Shown: positions 35,735 through 49,390 of the stretch, piece by piece | How positions within the stretch are numbered: the stretch's first letter is position 1 | Layout: every line of letters begins with the position of its first letter | Made by a program: the position numbers and the translations under genes | DNA from: Pseudoscleropodium purum | Lineage: Eukaryota > Streptophyta > Bryopsida > Hypnales > Brachytheciaceae | DNA: 64,000 nucleotides | Assembly: GCA_963969395.1 (NCBI GenBank) | Contig: OZ017797.1 | Coordinates: forward strand, 28,768,001 to 28,832,000 | Direction of reading: 5' to 3' | Notes under the pieces: model-generated | What the model saw: only the letters and a program-made list of their open reading frames with translations | Told to the model about the DNA's origin: nothing | Database searches by the model: none

Positions 35735-38090
35735 AGGGCCTTGCAAGGAAGTTTTAGGGTCCTGCCAAAGCAAATGCGCTTGCCCTATTTTCTAGAAGAG
35801 TCTTCAACCATACTATCTCCACTTGATTCTTCTTTGATGTCTACACCTCGATCAGTCTCCTATAATCTTCGTCTAGTTAATCACTGATGTAGTCTTTGAA
35901 ATGCAATTTTTGGTACCGCTAGAAGTGTGTATAGGAATCTTTACAATGGGCATTGAATGTCCATTTGTAGGCTTGTCTGCATTGTTGTGTATGAAGAAGC
36001 GGTTGCAATATTGCGGGCGGTATAGCTAGATTTGATCATCAAGGGGTTGCTTTCGTCTTTGGCGGCCCTAGATTGAATTGGCATATAGGGGCGGACCCCT
36101 AGTAGCCCAACAGTAGTAGACCAACAAACTTTCAAAGTCACGGGTAAGGCTCATTTTGTCTTGGAGATTTGTGCATATCTGCGATTGGACTTCTAGTTGT
36201 GAATTGATGGTGTTGAGTTATGCTTGATGAAGTAGATCTTGATGATCTACGTGCTGTCTCAAAGTTATTCTCTTAATGATTCGATCAATGTTTGTTACCT
36301 TCTCTATTATGATAATTCCTTGACGATTTCTTAGTCTGATTTTTCATTCTTGGAATTGTTTTTCATTCTTTCAGGTTCTTTTGAACTTATGGACTGCAAT
36401 CCCTATTATCTTGGGCAACAAAACAGGTATGCTTTTGAGAATGTGTTGGAGGAAAATAGAAGCCTTCGAGCTTAGGTTTTTGAACGTCGACACGATGTAG
36501 AACAGAATAAACTTCAGAAACTTTAGAAGCGTATCTCAAGGCTTGAAGAGGAATTGGCTTCGAAAAATCTAGAATTGAGTCAACGTGTTCCTAGCTCTTA
36601 CAATACCTCTAGTGCCACTCTTTAGCTTCTTCATAGTTATTCAGAAAAGGTACTTGTCGATTTAGACAATTTCATCCTGTTCTCCATCCCTTCTGAGGCA
36701 TCGATTGAAATCGCGAACTTCCTCAAAGTTTATGTGTCCAACATTTTCTTCTCGAAGTTTGAGCAAATTGACTTTGACGTGAAGGGTGAGTCCCTATTCA
36801 TAACTCTTGAACTGCTTCATGAGTAGTTGCTCACAAAGTTCAGAGCTTTCTTAGCCTATGCTGATGATCTAGAAGATGAAGCTGTGAAGCCTTACATGCC
36901 AAAATACGAACGCTTCTTATCATTCAAGCTAGCGAAGATCCAAAAAACCTATGGCCAAGTGGAATTCAACGATGTCGGGTATGTCCGTTTTTGCAACTTG
37001 GCGATGAATGTGTTGAAGTTGCACAAAATTGACATTCTCTTTTAAGAGGGCAAATTATGTGAGACTGATTAGGGTGGTCCATGATGAGCTATTCATTGGT
37101 AAATTGATGAAGCTAGTGGGTCAATAGGACGAGGATCAACTTACAAGAAAGCCTCCAGCTACGACATTGATAGTGAAATACATGATTTTACCCGGACTCT
37201 AGATCAACGACTACATCATCAAGTGTTGTGTCTGTCTAAGATCTGCAACTGGTCAAGAGCCCTGCACCTCTCTAGCCACTCATTTGCGAGGAGGTGATGT
37301 TGTAAATGGGACTGTGCCTCAGAATGTGGATGTGACCCCAAAACAAGCTCACTAGCCAACAAGCTTCCAAGTTCTTGCTAGAGAGGCACCATTTGCACAT
37401 GCACGTATCCATCAGCAGATGCAGGCAATGGAATATACAGTTACTAATGAGCTCTATATTTCTGAGGCATCACATTCACCTTTTCCTGATGAGGAGCTTT
37501 AAGGGAATGGCAAGACTCCTGCCGTGGAGGTGGACCAAGTTGCATAAGAGATGACGAATATGGACATTACGAATTCGTTACTAGAAGAGCGTGAAGAAGA
37601 GCCACCTCTGCAACCTCCACCAATAATAGTGATGGAGAACTATTACTCTACTAGCAATCCGGACTTTGCATAGTATGAAAATCGGCTCGATCCTCATTCC
37701 CTAAGGTCAATGGAGAACACAATAACTGATGAGCCCCCTGTTTTTGAGGCATTACATTCACTTCTTCTTGATGAGGAGCTTCAAGGGAATGACAAGACTC
37801 TTGCTGTGGAGGTGGACCAAGCTGTATAAGAGATGACGAATATGGACATTACGAATTTGTCACTAGAAGAGCATGAAGAAGAGCCACCTCTGCAACCTCC
37901 ATTGACAATAGTGACAGAGAACTATTACTCTACGGAGAACTATTACTCTACCAACAGTGCAGACTTTGCACACTATGAAAATTGGCCCAATCATGATTAC
38001 CAAAGTCCCTACAAAAGACTCTTGGGATTTTAGATAGATTAGTGTGATGCATGATTTTCTAAAACTTTTTGTGAGTATGTAGAAATGTAT
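35735..38090 (+). pseudogene. Decayed GIL1-like (DUF641-type) gene copy
   Basis: This segment is collinear with 54385-56420, including the non-coding 5' part. The coding-like part starts near 36395 behind a TTTCAG acceptor, with MDCNPYYLGQQNRYAFENVL and a coiled-coil stretch. It then reads the conserved C-terminal region (VDLDNFILFSI, FFSKFEQIDFDVKGES, KPYMPKYERFLSFKL, RFCNLAMNVLKLHKI). In-frame stops occur, for example just after FITLELLHE near 36823 and after KIDILF at 37045, together with frameshifts. The 3' part contains a 282-bp direct duplication (37428 onward and 37710 onward). It is non-functional. Confidence 0.75.
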
Positions 38091-39344
38091 TAACTTTGTG
38101 GAGTGGAAAAAAAACATGATTCCACTGTGTTGTTCAAAAGTTATGGTTTTTTTCTGCCAAAAACAATGCGAGGGGCTATGAGTGCTCCTAGGGTACTCCC
38201 TTGCTCAGAAGGTGGACGGAAGGGGGGAAGTTAACAGTGGATGAGGGGAATGAACGGTGTCGCATGTGCATTGTAGGTGTAAGTATCTCTACATACGAAA
38301 ATGTGGTAAGATGACACGAATTATTATCCTAGGGAATTCTAGATGCGTTCCCAAACTTCAGTATCCGGATGGTTGTTTTCTCTTTTGCCGACTACTCTCT
38401 TCTACTCTTTTCCAGAATCAACTATTATCTGGGTTCCAATCTGGATCTGGTTTCACTTGGTTTCCAATTAAATCTCTTAATACATTGGTTTTCAATTCCT
38501 TTGTTTTACCATCAGAAGGTCTGCTCTTGATCTTTCGAAGGGTAGGGACTTCACCACTCTTTCTCTAACTCACTACACAAGTGAAAACAAATAAACAAAC
38601 ATCCAAGTATTCAAGGTGTTGTAGCGCAGAAGGTAGATCCAGATCCTCACAACATTCCAGATGGCCAATCTGGAATGCAGGTCACTCAAGATTGCGTTCA
38701 CTCCTCCTTACTACAACGACAAATCTCAAGTACTCGGAACTGAGAAGGGGATAATTTTTCTAGGTGTAAGATAGATCCCAAGGTTGGTAGACCTTCCAGT
38801 GAGTGAGAGTTTCCTTTGACGGTTGCTAATCTCTGCACAAAATTGTTTTTAATTCCAGATCTACACTCACACCACTCTTCATTAGAAACCGGATTACCGT
38901 TCTGGTAGTTCAAGGCACCATGCGCAGTTCCTTCGTCTCGTATCTAATAGCATTACAATAGCACTCCCTTAATTCGATTCAGTTATCTGAGATCTGGGTT
39001 CCTCTTCACCCGTCCTTCTCGCATCTCAACACTCCAAACAAATAGACCAACACAATTCGGATACACGGTTGGAGCCAGAATATTCACCAAATGACTCAAA
39101 TTAAAGAAGGGAATGAAATACAACAAAATAATCGCTAGGATGGAATGAGAAGGCAACAAACTTGCCCGCCCTTAAAAACCAAAACCAAAACTAAAGTCAA
39201 CACCTAAAAAGCCAAAAAAGCACTTTGAAAATCAAGGCAGCCAACCAGTGAACAACCCAAGATATTTGAAACAATCACAGTCCAATTGTCACTACAAATC
39301 CGGAACCCCTAAAACAATCTAAAACCCGGACCCATGCTTGGAAA
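38091..39344. other. Intergenic DNA, unassigned
   Basis: Moderately GC-richer than the neighbouring tracts, with many short opposing frames (38257-38568 plus, 38698-38913 minus). It could be the flank of the decayed element at 39345-41365. No gene recognised. Confidence 0.35.
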
Positions 39345-41365
39345 TCTTGTTTCGGAATGAAAATCCTACCTAACTACCTACGCTCTATCTACCCCGCCGT
39401 GCTTTTTTTGAACTGCTTTTACTTTGACTGCTTGGAGTCTTTATCGAAGTCTTCACCAGTGTATTCTTTGTTGATGATCGAGTTTGAGGCTTTTGTGAAA
39501 CCTAAGGAGGTGAATCTTCCGATTTCATCTTTTTCTCAGATCTAGACTTCAACACCTCCTCTATTGATTTCTCAATCTTCTGAATCTCTGGATCCTTGGT
39601 TTGCGGCGCCTCACTCAATTCAATCTCAACACGATCCCGTTTTGGCGTCAATTGCTACATATGGGAGAAATCTTACGAATGAGACCGAACTGGATTTGTT
39701 ATTACTCCAATCCATGTGTCGAGGTTGTCGCAAACCGCCAATTTAGGTACCATGAACTTTCCGGCCATGATTTTCCCAGGTGGTAGAAAAATTGGGATGG
39801 AAACCCTTTGCTTTGTTGGAAAAGACTTCTCACTTGTCCCTTTCTCAGGCTCCAGTATCGCTAATCTTGATGGAATTTGTACTTGACTATTTGATGGTCC
39901 GGCAATTGGAATGAGGATAGACTTTAGTCCCTCCAATTGTGGTTGAATTGGACCACTAAAAGCTTGCCAGATCAAAGTCTATCAAATCGAAATATTTTAG
40001 AATATACTTTTGGGGACTTTTGAAAACCTTTCTAAGTTGATGGCCCATTCTGGATCCAAGTACTCCAACAACTTCTGCATGTCCTTCAAAACAATCCCCA
40101 TCCAGACTTCAAAGTCAACCATAATCTTTATTATCCTGGATCCAGTCATGTGTCCTTCCTTCTTTAACTAGGCAATATAGAGGTCAATTCGGATCATTGT
40201 ATGCTCCGGAACCATGACGAGTTCCTGGAGGTTGTGGATGAGTCGAAGAGCTTCTGTCTCTTTCCGTCTCGTCGTGTTTAGCTCCCCCTCCGTCCACTTG
40301 AGTTGAGACTTGAGTTGAGACTTGAGGCTATCCTTTCCTCCTCCAACTTTCGGATCTGTTCCTCCTTTTGTCGGAACTCTTCCGGATTTAGACGTTTCTG
40401 GATCTCCTCCAAATTTTGGTCTGACTCTACCTTGAGTTCGTCCGCAATAAGAAGCACGTGATCCTCAAGTTCGCCATACATCTGCTTGGCCTATTCCATC
40501 CACTGGATTCCAGCTTAAAAAAACTCCAATTCTTAGGGATGTTCCGGATTTGGAATTAGCTCCTCTCGTTCTAGTGTTAGCGCCTTCCTCCGTGTAGTTG
40601 GATCCATAGACTTCCTTCATCTTGAGTCCACTACTTCTTCTTCCTCTTCTAGTTGCTCTTCTTCTTTAGATTCCTTTTCTTTCTTCTCCAACTCATCCAT
40701 GAGGCTGTACTTCAAGATCTCAACTCCGATGTTGTACTCAATCGTCTCTTCTGCATTCAAGACCTCTTTGTGGTGATAGAAGTGGAACAGATATATGGTG
40801 ATAGGATTGTGCTTCGTCCGGCCACGTGCTCTGCCAATTTGCCCACTATTCCTTGAATCACTCTCCCCCAATGGACGATCCGGTCCTCGAAAGCCCTAAA
40901 AATAGTATTGGCTATTGTGACCGTAACCTAGGTAGGCTTTTCTGGATACAAGATTGGAATTAAAAAATTTAGGACCCGTCTATGCCTCTCATTTTTACAA
41001 TCACTGATGGCAAAACCCTCCTTTGAGTGAACTTGACTCCGGAACTTTCCGGCTACATACTTATCCGTTCTTCTGGCTAGTTCGAGTTCATTCTTTTTAA
41101 ACGAATAGACATCCGTCTAGATGTCTTCCGTTCAAGCTACGGGTTGACCTTTCATTATCAACTCGTACTGATTCGGAACTCCGTAAATGAGTTCCTAAAT
41201 CATCTCCTTGTTCTTCATGCTCCATGGCTTATTTGACACATCCAATATACATGAAGTCCTCTTCTAACTGAGCTTGGTGAGCTGGATTAGAAGGGATAAC
41301 CAAACAAACTATCCGGGCTACAACTCTAGACTTTTCTATGGTCGGATCAACAGTTGCCGCCATGA
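39345..41365 (-). pseudogene. Decayed coiled-coil ORF of mobile-element character
   Basis: The minus strand reads, over several frames and through many stops, a protein-like sequence of about 650 codons. It starts near MAATVDPTIEKSRVVARIV (41360), then KFRSQVHSKEGFAISD and RHRRVLNFLIPILYPEKPT (about 41010-40940), an acidic coiled coil (ELEKKEKESKEEEQLEEEEE, 40680), HVLLIADELKVESDQNLEEI (40430) and a tail near KRDRVEIELSEAPQTKDPEI (39650). I recall similar multi-copy hypothetical proteins in other plant genomes, often linked to mobile DNA, but I cannot name a family. All copies of the key stretch here are interrupted. Confidence 0.5.
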
Positions 41366-43820
41366 ATCACCAACAACTAATAACCTATTTCGGTACTGAT
41401 TTTTTCGTTCTCTTCCTATCTCAGTCACTAACTCACTACTCTTTCTCTCAACTATACGTTCACCAAGTTCAGCAAGCAGAGAGAAAGAGAAAGAAAAATG
41501 GTAGTGGGTTTAAATTCCTAGCGCATGGCCGACAGTTCTCGGTGGAAAACAGGTAGAAGACCGTTCCCCTAATGGTCTCCTAGTTTCTTAGACCAGAAAT
41601 CTAGAACGTAGGTTTTAGGAATCTAGTATTTTTTTGTATTTTGAATCCTGTATTAGATTTGTTTCCGTAATGTTACTAATAGTTTTAGCAATCTGGAAAC
41701 TGACTATTTCTATTATAGTCATAGTGTAGCAAAAATCCCTAGGGGTTACCAAAAAAAAAAAAATTTGCAAGTCTATCTAATCCTAATTTCAAATTAATTT
41801 ATCCGGTTTGACTTTTCGTGCTTCCACAATTTATTGGGGTCGCTGGGGGCTTCAAAGTTTCTGCGCCGCGCCAGTTGTCGTCATTGCACCTACTCTGCAC
41901 TGCACGGGAACTAGATTTTTCATGAATTCATTCTTTTTTCGCCTGGATGATTGAAATTTTTTGATCTCCCTTCAAGGCTTGGTCGTACACACCATAAATT
42001 ACAATAAATTGTTGCCTAATTTGAGAATGGAGGTTTAATAAATTTGCAACTAGTGGGCAATTCACTGCATGTCGGATTTGCAATTCCATCGCTGAATTCA
42101 AGACCGCCAATTACTGTAAAGGAAAATCTTAGCATCAGTACAGTTCAATCTTGCAATTGTAGTTCCTAGGGGCACCGTTGTCTGTGTCAATTACAAAGGT
42201 GCTCCTGAAATTTAGCTTGTTATGAGGGATTGATTCGTGCATTCTAGGTCCGCAACATGCTGTTGAGAATGTATACCATTGGCAATGACAACTTTATTGC
42301 AACTTTATTGCAACTGGAAGTCTAATGATAATTCCTTACTGGAAATTTCTTGCCTCCCAGAGTGTGATCATTTACAAGACAATGTTTGAGGAAACTAAAA
42401 GCATGATCCACCTCCTGAAATGTACTCTATTTGTACATTGCTGGTGCCTTGAGAAAGTGAAATGTACCTTTACGTTAGAGGATGCTTTTAGAGACCTAGC
42501 ACTTCATGGACCTCCTACCTTATTTTTTACAACTCTACAAATTTCCTTACAGAACGATATCGCTCCTCACTATCCTTATAGAATTATAGTGTACCCCTAC
42601 TACCATGTTTCATTGGATCAGATGATTTTGTGCTGCACTTTTGACTTGTTTCTTATTATTATACTAATGTACTTTACAGGAGATTGAGTTTGCAGCATTG
42701 TATAATGACTGTAAGTCTTGCAGATTTAGACTCATACAGTGTGAAAAAGGCCGAATTTCAACGTAATACTCTTCAGGAGCTGCCTCACAACACCCTTGAA
42801 AAGGAATCCAGATTTATTTTGTGCCCTTGCTTCCTCATGTGAGACTCCTTTCCTTCTTGCAGATTGCTTGAGAGCTTCAACAATCATTGTCTGCACATTG
42901 CTGTGAAGGAGAGCTGAATTGTGGAGGGAGTTCAAAATGAAGGGCAAAGAGGTAATTAATGCAGTGTTTTTCTCAACTTTTTTTTCAACTTCTTTTCACT
43001 TCAATATCATATTCTTAAATACTTGATTGAAGAATTACTGGACTTATGCTCAGATTTCCCCCGCAACTTATTTTAGAAACCATTTCTTATTACATGAAGC
43101 TTGAACCCTTTGATGCCATAGACTATGTCAGTGTAGCATCCATTCTCTTCAAAAGTCATGGTTCATCGAATTAATTAGTACTCCCTCTGTCTCGGAATAT
43201 ATCCACGGTTTCCTGAAAAAGGCTATCTGATTAACACGGAAGGTGCTCCTACTTGCATAGGAATTTGTAGTCCTTGTAGCTTCTAATCAACCCTAGTAGG
43301 AGTGAAAGTTTCGAAATTAAAAATCAAGTGGAAAATGTTGAAAATAGCGAGCAAAATTGTTAATTTTCTCCTATTTTGCAATTAACTAGCTCCAGTACAA
43401 GGAATTTGATCAATCTACTATCAACTTCAGTGCAGTGAACTTTGATTACAGCCTGTGCATTCAACTTAGAGAAGTTGGTGTTAGTCAACTTCAATCAGCT
43501 GCCATTAGTGAACTTCAATCTCTTTTCAGTGTTTTGGGAGCAAGATAGGTCAAATCTGGTGATTTCAGTTTGATTCACTTTGGCAATTCAACTCCAATCA
43601 ACTTTGGTGATCCAAGTTCGATCATGGACACCATCAAGCATGCTGAGAACGGGAAGGACAGTCACCTGTTGACAAACCTGCCCACATTGGGATAGATGGA
43701 GATTGCATGGGTGGAGAAGAAGTGGAGACCTAATTAATGTGTAAGCAAGGGTAGAAGCTGTTCATCAGCATTTTTTCAAGCACACGAACGTAGAGAAAGG
43801 GAAGACTGAAGTCAGGATCG
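41366..43820. other. Intergenic DNA, unassigned
   Basis: A run of 13 A lies at about 41750. A plus-strand frame at 42325-42687 (120 codons) has no recognised domain. Around 43390-43620, GAACTTCAATC and CAACTTTGGTG-like words recur. None supports a gene call. Confidence 0.35.
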
Positions 43821-43879
43821 AAGGTGGGGACACTCAACACCCCATTTTTGCCCCAGCGAAGATTCAAATTGACGTCCAA

Positions 43880-44080
43880 AGCAGGGATTGACGGCTTTGC
43901 ACTTATTTTCAGTCATCGTCAATTTTGTGAATTGTCGATTTTCTGGGTGCCAAAAGTTGTGGCATGCGTTTGCACAAAGCTCCAGAAACTCAGATTGGTG
44001 TTGATTTATGTTAGTGACGAGCACCCTGATCGGTAACTGCCAAAGTCGTTGAATTGCGCCAATCTAACGAAATTGAAATT
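43880..44080. mobile_element. Possible fourth, strongly diverged copy of the TIR family at 9.1/12.3/50.0 kb
   Basis: CAATTTTGTGAATTGTCGATT at about 43919 is loosely inverted at about 44048-44080 (GCGCCAATCTAACGAAATTG). The interior motifs of the other copies are not evident, so this is weak. Confidence 0.25.
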
Positions 44081-47000
44081 CAGAGTAGATGAGCTGCGTG
44101 ATCTTGCAGTGCTACGGCATACTAGTTGCTACAATAGATCAGTGTAGAATAGTTTTAGTTCGGTAATTTCGGTTGAAGTGGTGTCGAGATTTTTCTATAC
44201 AGGTTTTTCTACTTAAAAGAGAGCGAATCACTCTTTGGAAGATATGAAGTTCTTCAACATGGTCTGCGAGCTTAGTTGGATGACTTGATATTGACAGAAA
44301 AACTGTTGTCATTGAATAGTCGTTCAGGATGCATAAAGTGTTGATTTTCATAGCATGCTTTCGTGTTGATTGTTTCATTGATCCATCTATAACTAAAGGA
44401 AATTTTGCTATTGGAGGTACTCCAATGAAGTGCGACTTGCAGGGAAAGAGGTAGCTTCTTTCTTTCTTTCTTTTTTCAGTATTGAAGTTATTTGAACTGA
44501 CTGGAATAACCAATCATCCACAACAATTATCAATTAAGTTAAAATGTCCCCACACTAAATGGATGGAGATAAAATACTTTGTAATTTTGAGACTTCTAGC
44601 TTACGCAAACAGAGACCAACAAGCTATACCCCTCTCACGAATACTATCAGGTCTATAAGAAAACAAATCACCTACAATTGGGTACTGTCTCTTGCATTGA
44701 AACTACAAAATCTCACTCCCCCGCTTCTGACAGCAACCAAAGGGCTAATTCGCATTCCAAAGTGAGCTGCACCGAGAATCACAGCAAGAATTTCCCAAGA
44801 TCTCAACTGTCGCTACCAAATTTAACGTCGAGAAATCCAATCAGACTGTTTAAACACGAATGAGCTTGTGATCAGCACTCTGTGAACTTCAACACGAAAA
44901 GAATCTAAAAAGAACATAAAGCCTGGTCCTGTCCTAATATATGACATGGGGAAGAGGGGCAGAAAACCTCCATGGAACCGCCACATTGAGGAGAGACACG
45001 AAGTGCCCCAGCACTGACATGTGCTCCTTCCGTTTCAAACCTTTCTTAATCTAAAGTCGAAATATTTTGAGAACGTTCACAGTCGGACACAAATTGGCTA
45101 GCAAGCGGAAGCCTATAAAAACACCACTACAAACTCAGTCTCATGCAATTTCAGTAACGAAGTCACGGCATTAGGGTAATAAGTTCATGCTGTCAACGCT
45201 AAAGGGCACCCCATCCACCCAATATACAGACTTTCCTTCCAGCAGTTGCTCTTTCAAGGTGAATGCACAAAAGCTCTCATGTTCTTGTTCAGAGGGTTTA
45301 CATTTCGACAAGAATCTGAATGAGACATTACCAGAATATGCTTACCCTGTACCATCCTGACCTAGTTAGTTTTGGTTACACATCACTGCATCCAAAAACA
45401 CTCATTTGGAGTTCTAACGCTGCACCGTGAACTTTTGGGCATCCACAGAAACAATTCGATGAACGAATCCGTGGAGGAAGACAACAGACTTATGACTGGT
45501 AAACAAAAATAGGCCAGGAAACTGAAATCATAATCCCCTTCTTATTGCTCAATGTGCAAATGCCTTGAAGGACTTGTACACCACGGCTACTGCAAGAGAA
45601 GCGCTTCTGGCACGATAAGTCCTGCGAAATCCAATTCCCAGAATGAAATTAGCAAAACACGACATATCAAAACCGTAGTGTCTTTCAGAGATCCGGACAC
45701 TAAAAACTTCCCGCAGCACAAAAATAGACCAAATCACTACATCGCTACAAAAGTATCAAACATCACCAACATCGTTGAGGAAAGAGTATATAGTTGTCAG
45801 AAAGGTGACTAAAATGAAATTCTAGGAATTGGAGTAATTGGGAGCACTGGGATATTGAAGAACTGGCCCACTTCTTAAGCAATTTATTCCAACTCTAAAT
45901 TTCTAATTGTCAGCTGAGCCCACACGCTTACCAGGGACTAGATGAGAGGAAAGAGAAAATACTAATGCAATCCACACATGCCTTCGCAAATTTAACATGA
46001 GCTCAACATTGTGTACAACAAGAATCTAAATTCCTTTTCAAGGATTCCGGTGGTGTTCAGTCAGCCCCTCGCTGAGATTGCAGCAGCTCAGGAGTCTCAA
46101 ACTTGATTTTACAAATAGCAGAGGGAAGAGAGATGCAGCACTAGAAATCAAACTTCCACTGTCATGTTCTGAGGAGAAAAAACCTAACCTCAAGACGTTC
46201 TTACAACCGCGCACCCCAGAGCGAGAGGGTCTTCAAGGCCGTGGCCGCACTCAAGATTGGCGGCGAAGACTAACATCATCACGCTAAGAATCAAAATCCC
46301 CAACAGTTTTGATTTTGAGGAAATTGACTCAAATTCCCCTAAAACCAAGCAAATCGAGATTAATGAGGAAAACATTTGAACCCTGATCAATAAACTGGAT
46401 AACGAGATGAAACTGCGTCTCATAACCCTAACCCATCATTCTAATTAGCAGAAAAATCAAATTTCATCTCCTGGACACACATCCCGAATACCACTGTGCC
46501 GGTCCGATGTCCTCATATTGAATGCATAATCCTACAACAAAAGTAATCGGAACAGCAATCATGAACCTAACCTCGATGGGCAACATCTTTACAACCGAAC
46601 TCAAAACCCTAAGCCATGAATCGATTTCAAGTTACAAATGACACTCGTGCTCAATCAAGGGAAATCATGTCATCCTAAATTCCGCGAATCCACATTTCAA
46701 AATCCGACACAGTGATAGCAAGCCTTCCCCAAAAATTCCCACCTCCCACTCGGCAGGAGAGAGCGCTGCAAATCTACCAGACTATTGAACCTCCAGGTTC
46801 CGCATCAAAGTTTGAAAAATCATCGATTAACTGATATGATATCCGTAAAGTATACAACAAAGTGTCTTAGAATCTTCTTCGACATGCAAAGAAGATCCAT
46901 AAGCATTTGTGACAATTCAATATTGAAGACTACTCCAAATGGGACGACCTTCTACCTAATGTTAAAATTGTTGTTCTCTTCAGTTAGGGACGCAGTCAGA

Positions 47001-47238
47001 CAGTGAAAAGATAATTTCATTGAGCGAAAATGAGCAAGTTACATTGAGGTAGGTGTCTACGTAATAACGAAGTTCGGGTTTGCAGTCCTAAGTCATTCTA
47101 AAATGTCATCAGGCATGCCCAGACCAGGCGAATTTAGGGTTCGCCCTTTCGCCTCCTCCGTTGCTCGCTCATCTAATCTGCCAGCCTGTTCTCGGAAGCG
47201 TCCGTTTCAGTTCGATCCTTCGATCAGTCCTCCCGCAT
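44081..47238. other. Mixed-composition intergenic DNA with possible unrecognised exons
   Basis: Near 45549-45625 a minus-strand frame behind a TTCGCAG acceptor reads YRARSASLAVAVVYKSFKAF and ends in a TGA. Near 46190-46260 both strands are GC-richer and open. These could be exons of a small minus-strand gene lying downstream of the Hsp70-like gene. I could not join them or name a family. Confidence 0.25.
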
Positions 47239-49390
47239 TCATTCGTTCAGCATGGCGGCGTCGGAGAAGCGTCCACCTTTGAACGCCACGGGGATCGCCT
47301 CGTCCGTTCCGCCGCTGGCCTCGAAATTTACGCCCCTGGCCTTCACCTCAATGCTGCTCCTCCCGAAGTACATGGTCACCGCTATTCTCCTGTCCTTGTC
47401 CATTTCCAAAGCCGAGGAGATGTCGAGTTCGAATTTTCCTTCCTTCACCATCCCCTCCTCGTTGACGTACCTCGGGTTCGCATTGCTGTCGCAGCTGTAG
47501 ATTACAACAGTTATGCTTTTCTGGTTGTGGAAGAACGGTACCGTTTCGTGCGTCACGAAGTGATCGCTCGGGACGACTTCTCCTTTCCGCACAAACGCCT
47601 CGAAGCAGCCATTGCACTTGAGAACGTCGTCGTCGCTTCTCATCTGGAGTTCGACCGGATCACCCGCAGTCCAATCCCGCACGATTGACATGCCGTACGT
47701 CTTCCTGGCGACTCGGGACACGATCAGGTCCTTGTGCGCGATCCCCAGCATGACTGCGCCTTCGCAAATGGCGCCGCTGGGGTTGGGAGGGGTGACGATC
47801 GCTTTCACTACGCGGGGTTTGAACGTTTCGCTCAGGCGCTTGCGCAAGTAGCGGTTGTTGGAGAACCCGCCGACCGCCATGATCGATTTCACTTCTCCCG
47901 GACCGAAGGGTCTGAGAGCCTTCTCGATGTGCTCGATCACCTTCTTCACCACGGGTTCGAAGATGCTGATGAGATCCTCCTTCGTGAACTCCATGACGTT
48001 GTACTTGGGCTGGAGGGTGCGGCCGGCTTTCTGGTCGTCGAGCTTCCAAGCCTCGGCGAGAGTTGCTGGGGTAGGCCAACGCTGAGACAAAGTGCCGTCG
48101 AAGTGCTTCTTGATACTCTCCCACCATTTGAGAATGTAAAGCAATGTGGTGGGGTTACCTTGCACGAAAGAGTTGAAGCAAGGAATACGCTGTCTGAGGT
48201 GTTTAATGAACTCCCCGTCGACATATGTTGACCCGCACAGGCCACCGGAGCTTTTAGCTACTTCCCTTATCTACACACAACCGAGAAAATCGTGTGCATT
48301 CTCCGTCAACTGATATAATTGCATTAGGCGAAGGAACAGTTTATTTGGACTGGGTTTGACGATCCCAAAACGAATCCTAATTGATCCATTCACAAGTCCG
48401 ATTAATTGCTCACGAGTGACATTAGATTTTGATAAACTAAAAAAGAAAGCTGTCCCCCGGAATGAGTACGTAGAGGTTTCAATTGAATTGATAAGGCAAT
48501 GTGACACTCAGGCACGAATGCAGAGAAAGACTTGTACGAAAATTCTACTCCACTGCACATGGACGGACGGTTAGTCAGGCCATTTCTGTTACCTACTTCA
48601 AATTGGTTCTTGATAGCAAGTTGGATGTTTCACAAACCTCAAGATTGGATACCTCGCCGCTGCTCTTCCAGACCTTCTCGTGAATGACCAGGTCCACAGT
48701 GCCGCCCCCGAGATCGGCCGTCAGGAACTTGTCTCCTTTTTCGTACGTGACTTTGTTGGAGAGCAGGGGCGGCTGGGAGAGACAGTACACGGCCGCGGCC
48801 TCGGGCTCCAGAATGATCCCGAGCGGGTGCGGGCTGCCTCCACTGCGCGATCCGTCGCTCTTTCTCACTCGCACGAGCCCCGCCGCTTCGGCGCAGGCCT
48901 TCATCCGCTGCTTCGCCTGATCGTCCCAAATGGCCGGGACCGTCAAGAGCCACTGCACATCTTGGAAACTGAAATGGTCTCCGTAGGTATCTTTCAGATG
49001 TTCCATGCAGAATTTGGAGATTTCGCGTAAGTAGTCGGTGATGACTTGGTCTGTGGACAAGGCTCTCGGCAAGGGGTTGGCCGACTTGGGTCCGTACTGG
49101 TTGCCTGCGAGATGCAGTTTGAACTTGGTGATGAGCTCGCCGGACGAAGCCTCCGCATGCGTGTAGTCGATGAGCGCCTTGGCCCCCCAGCTCTGCAAGG
49201 CGAGCTGACTCGTCGTCCGCTCCTTGGAGTAGTAAAGCTCGGTGTTGGTTTTGCATTGGTTTCCTTCCGTTTCTGGCCACAGAAACGCGGAGTAGATCTT
49301 GGAGGGGTTAGTCGTGTGGGCGAAAGCGAAGCCGGAGAAGGTCGTCCCGAAGTCGATGGCCGCCACCACGGAGGCCTCCGAGGAACTCAT
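47239..49390 (-). CDS. HSPA12-like Hsp70-superfamily protein, two exons
   Basis: Exons 49390-48638 and 48270-47239 join in phase 0 (GAG|GTTTGT donor, TGTAG|ATAAGG acceptor) to 594 residues. The ATPase fold is complete: AAIDFGTTFSGFAFA (phosphate 1, residues about 10-24), LEPEAAAVYCLSQ, TADLGGGTVDLVIHE (phosphate 2, about 225-239), SSGGLCGSTYVDGEF at the exon junction, and VGGFSNNRYLRKRL (adenosine-binding motif). There is no typical Hsp70 substrate-binding domain or EEVD tail. Size and motifs resemble animal HSPA12A/B and the related fungal and plant proteins. Both exons are far more GC-rich than the surroundings. No signal peptide, so it is probably cytosolic. The client and role are unknown. 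Confidence 0.88.

Noticed and set aside
47161..48231. Plus-strand open frames of 175 and 165 codons
   Set aside because: They lie antisense to exon 2 of the HSPA12-like gene and show no domain of their own.
48639..49280. Minus-strand frame of 213 codons in a second phase
   Set aside because: It overlaps exon 1 of the HSPA12-like gene in the wrong frame; high GC content keeps stops rare.
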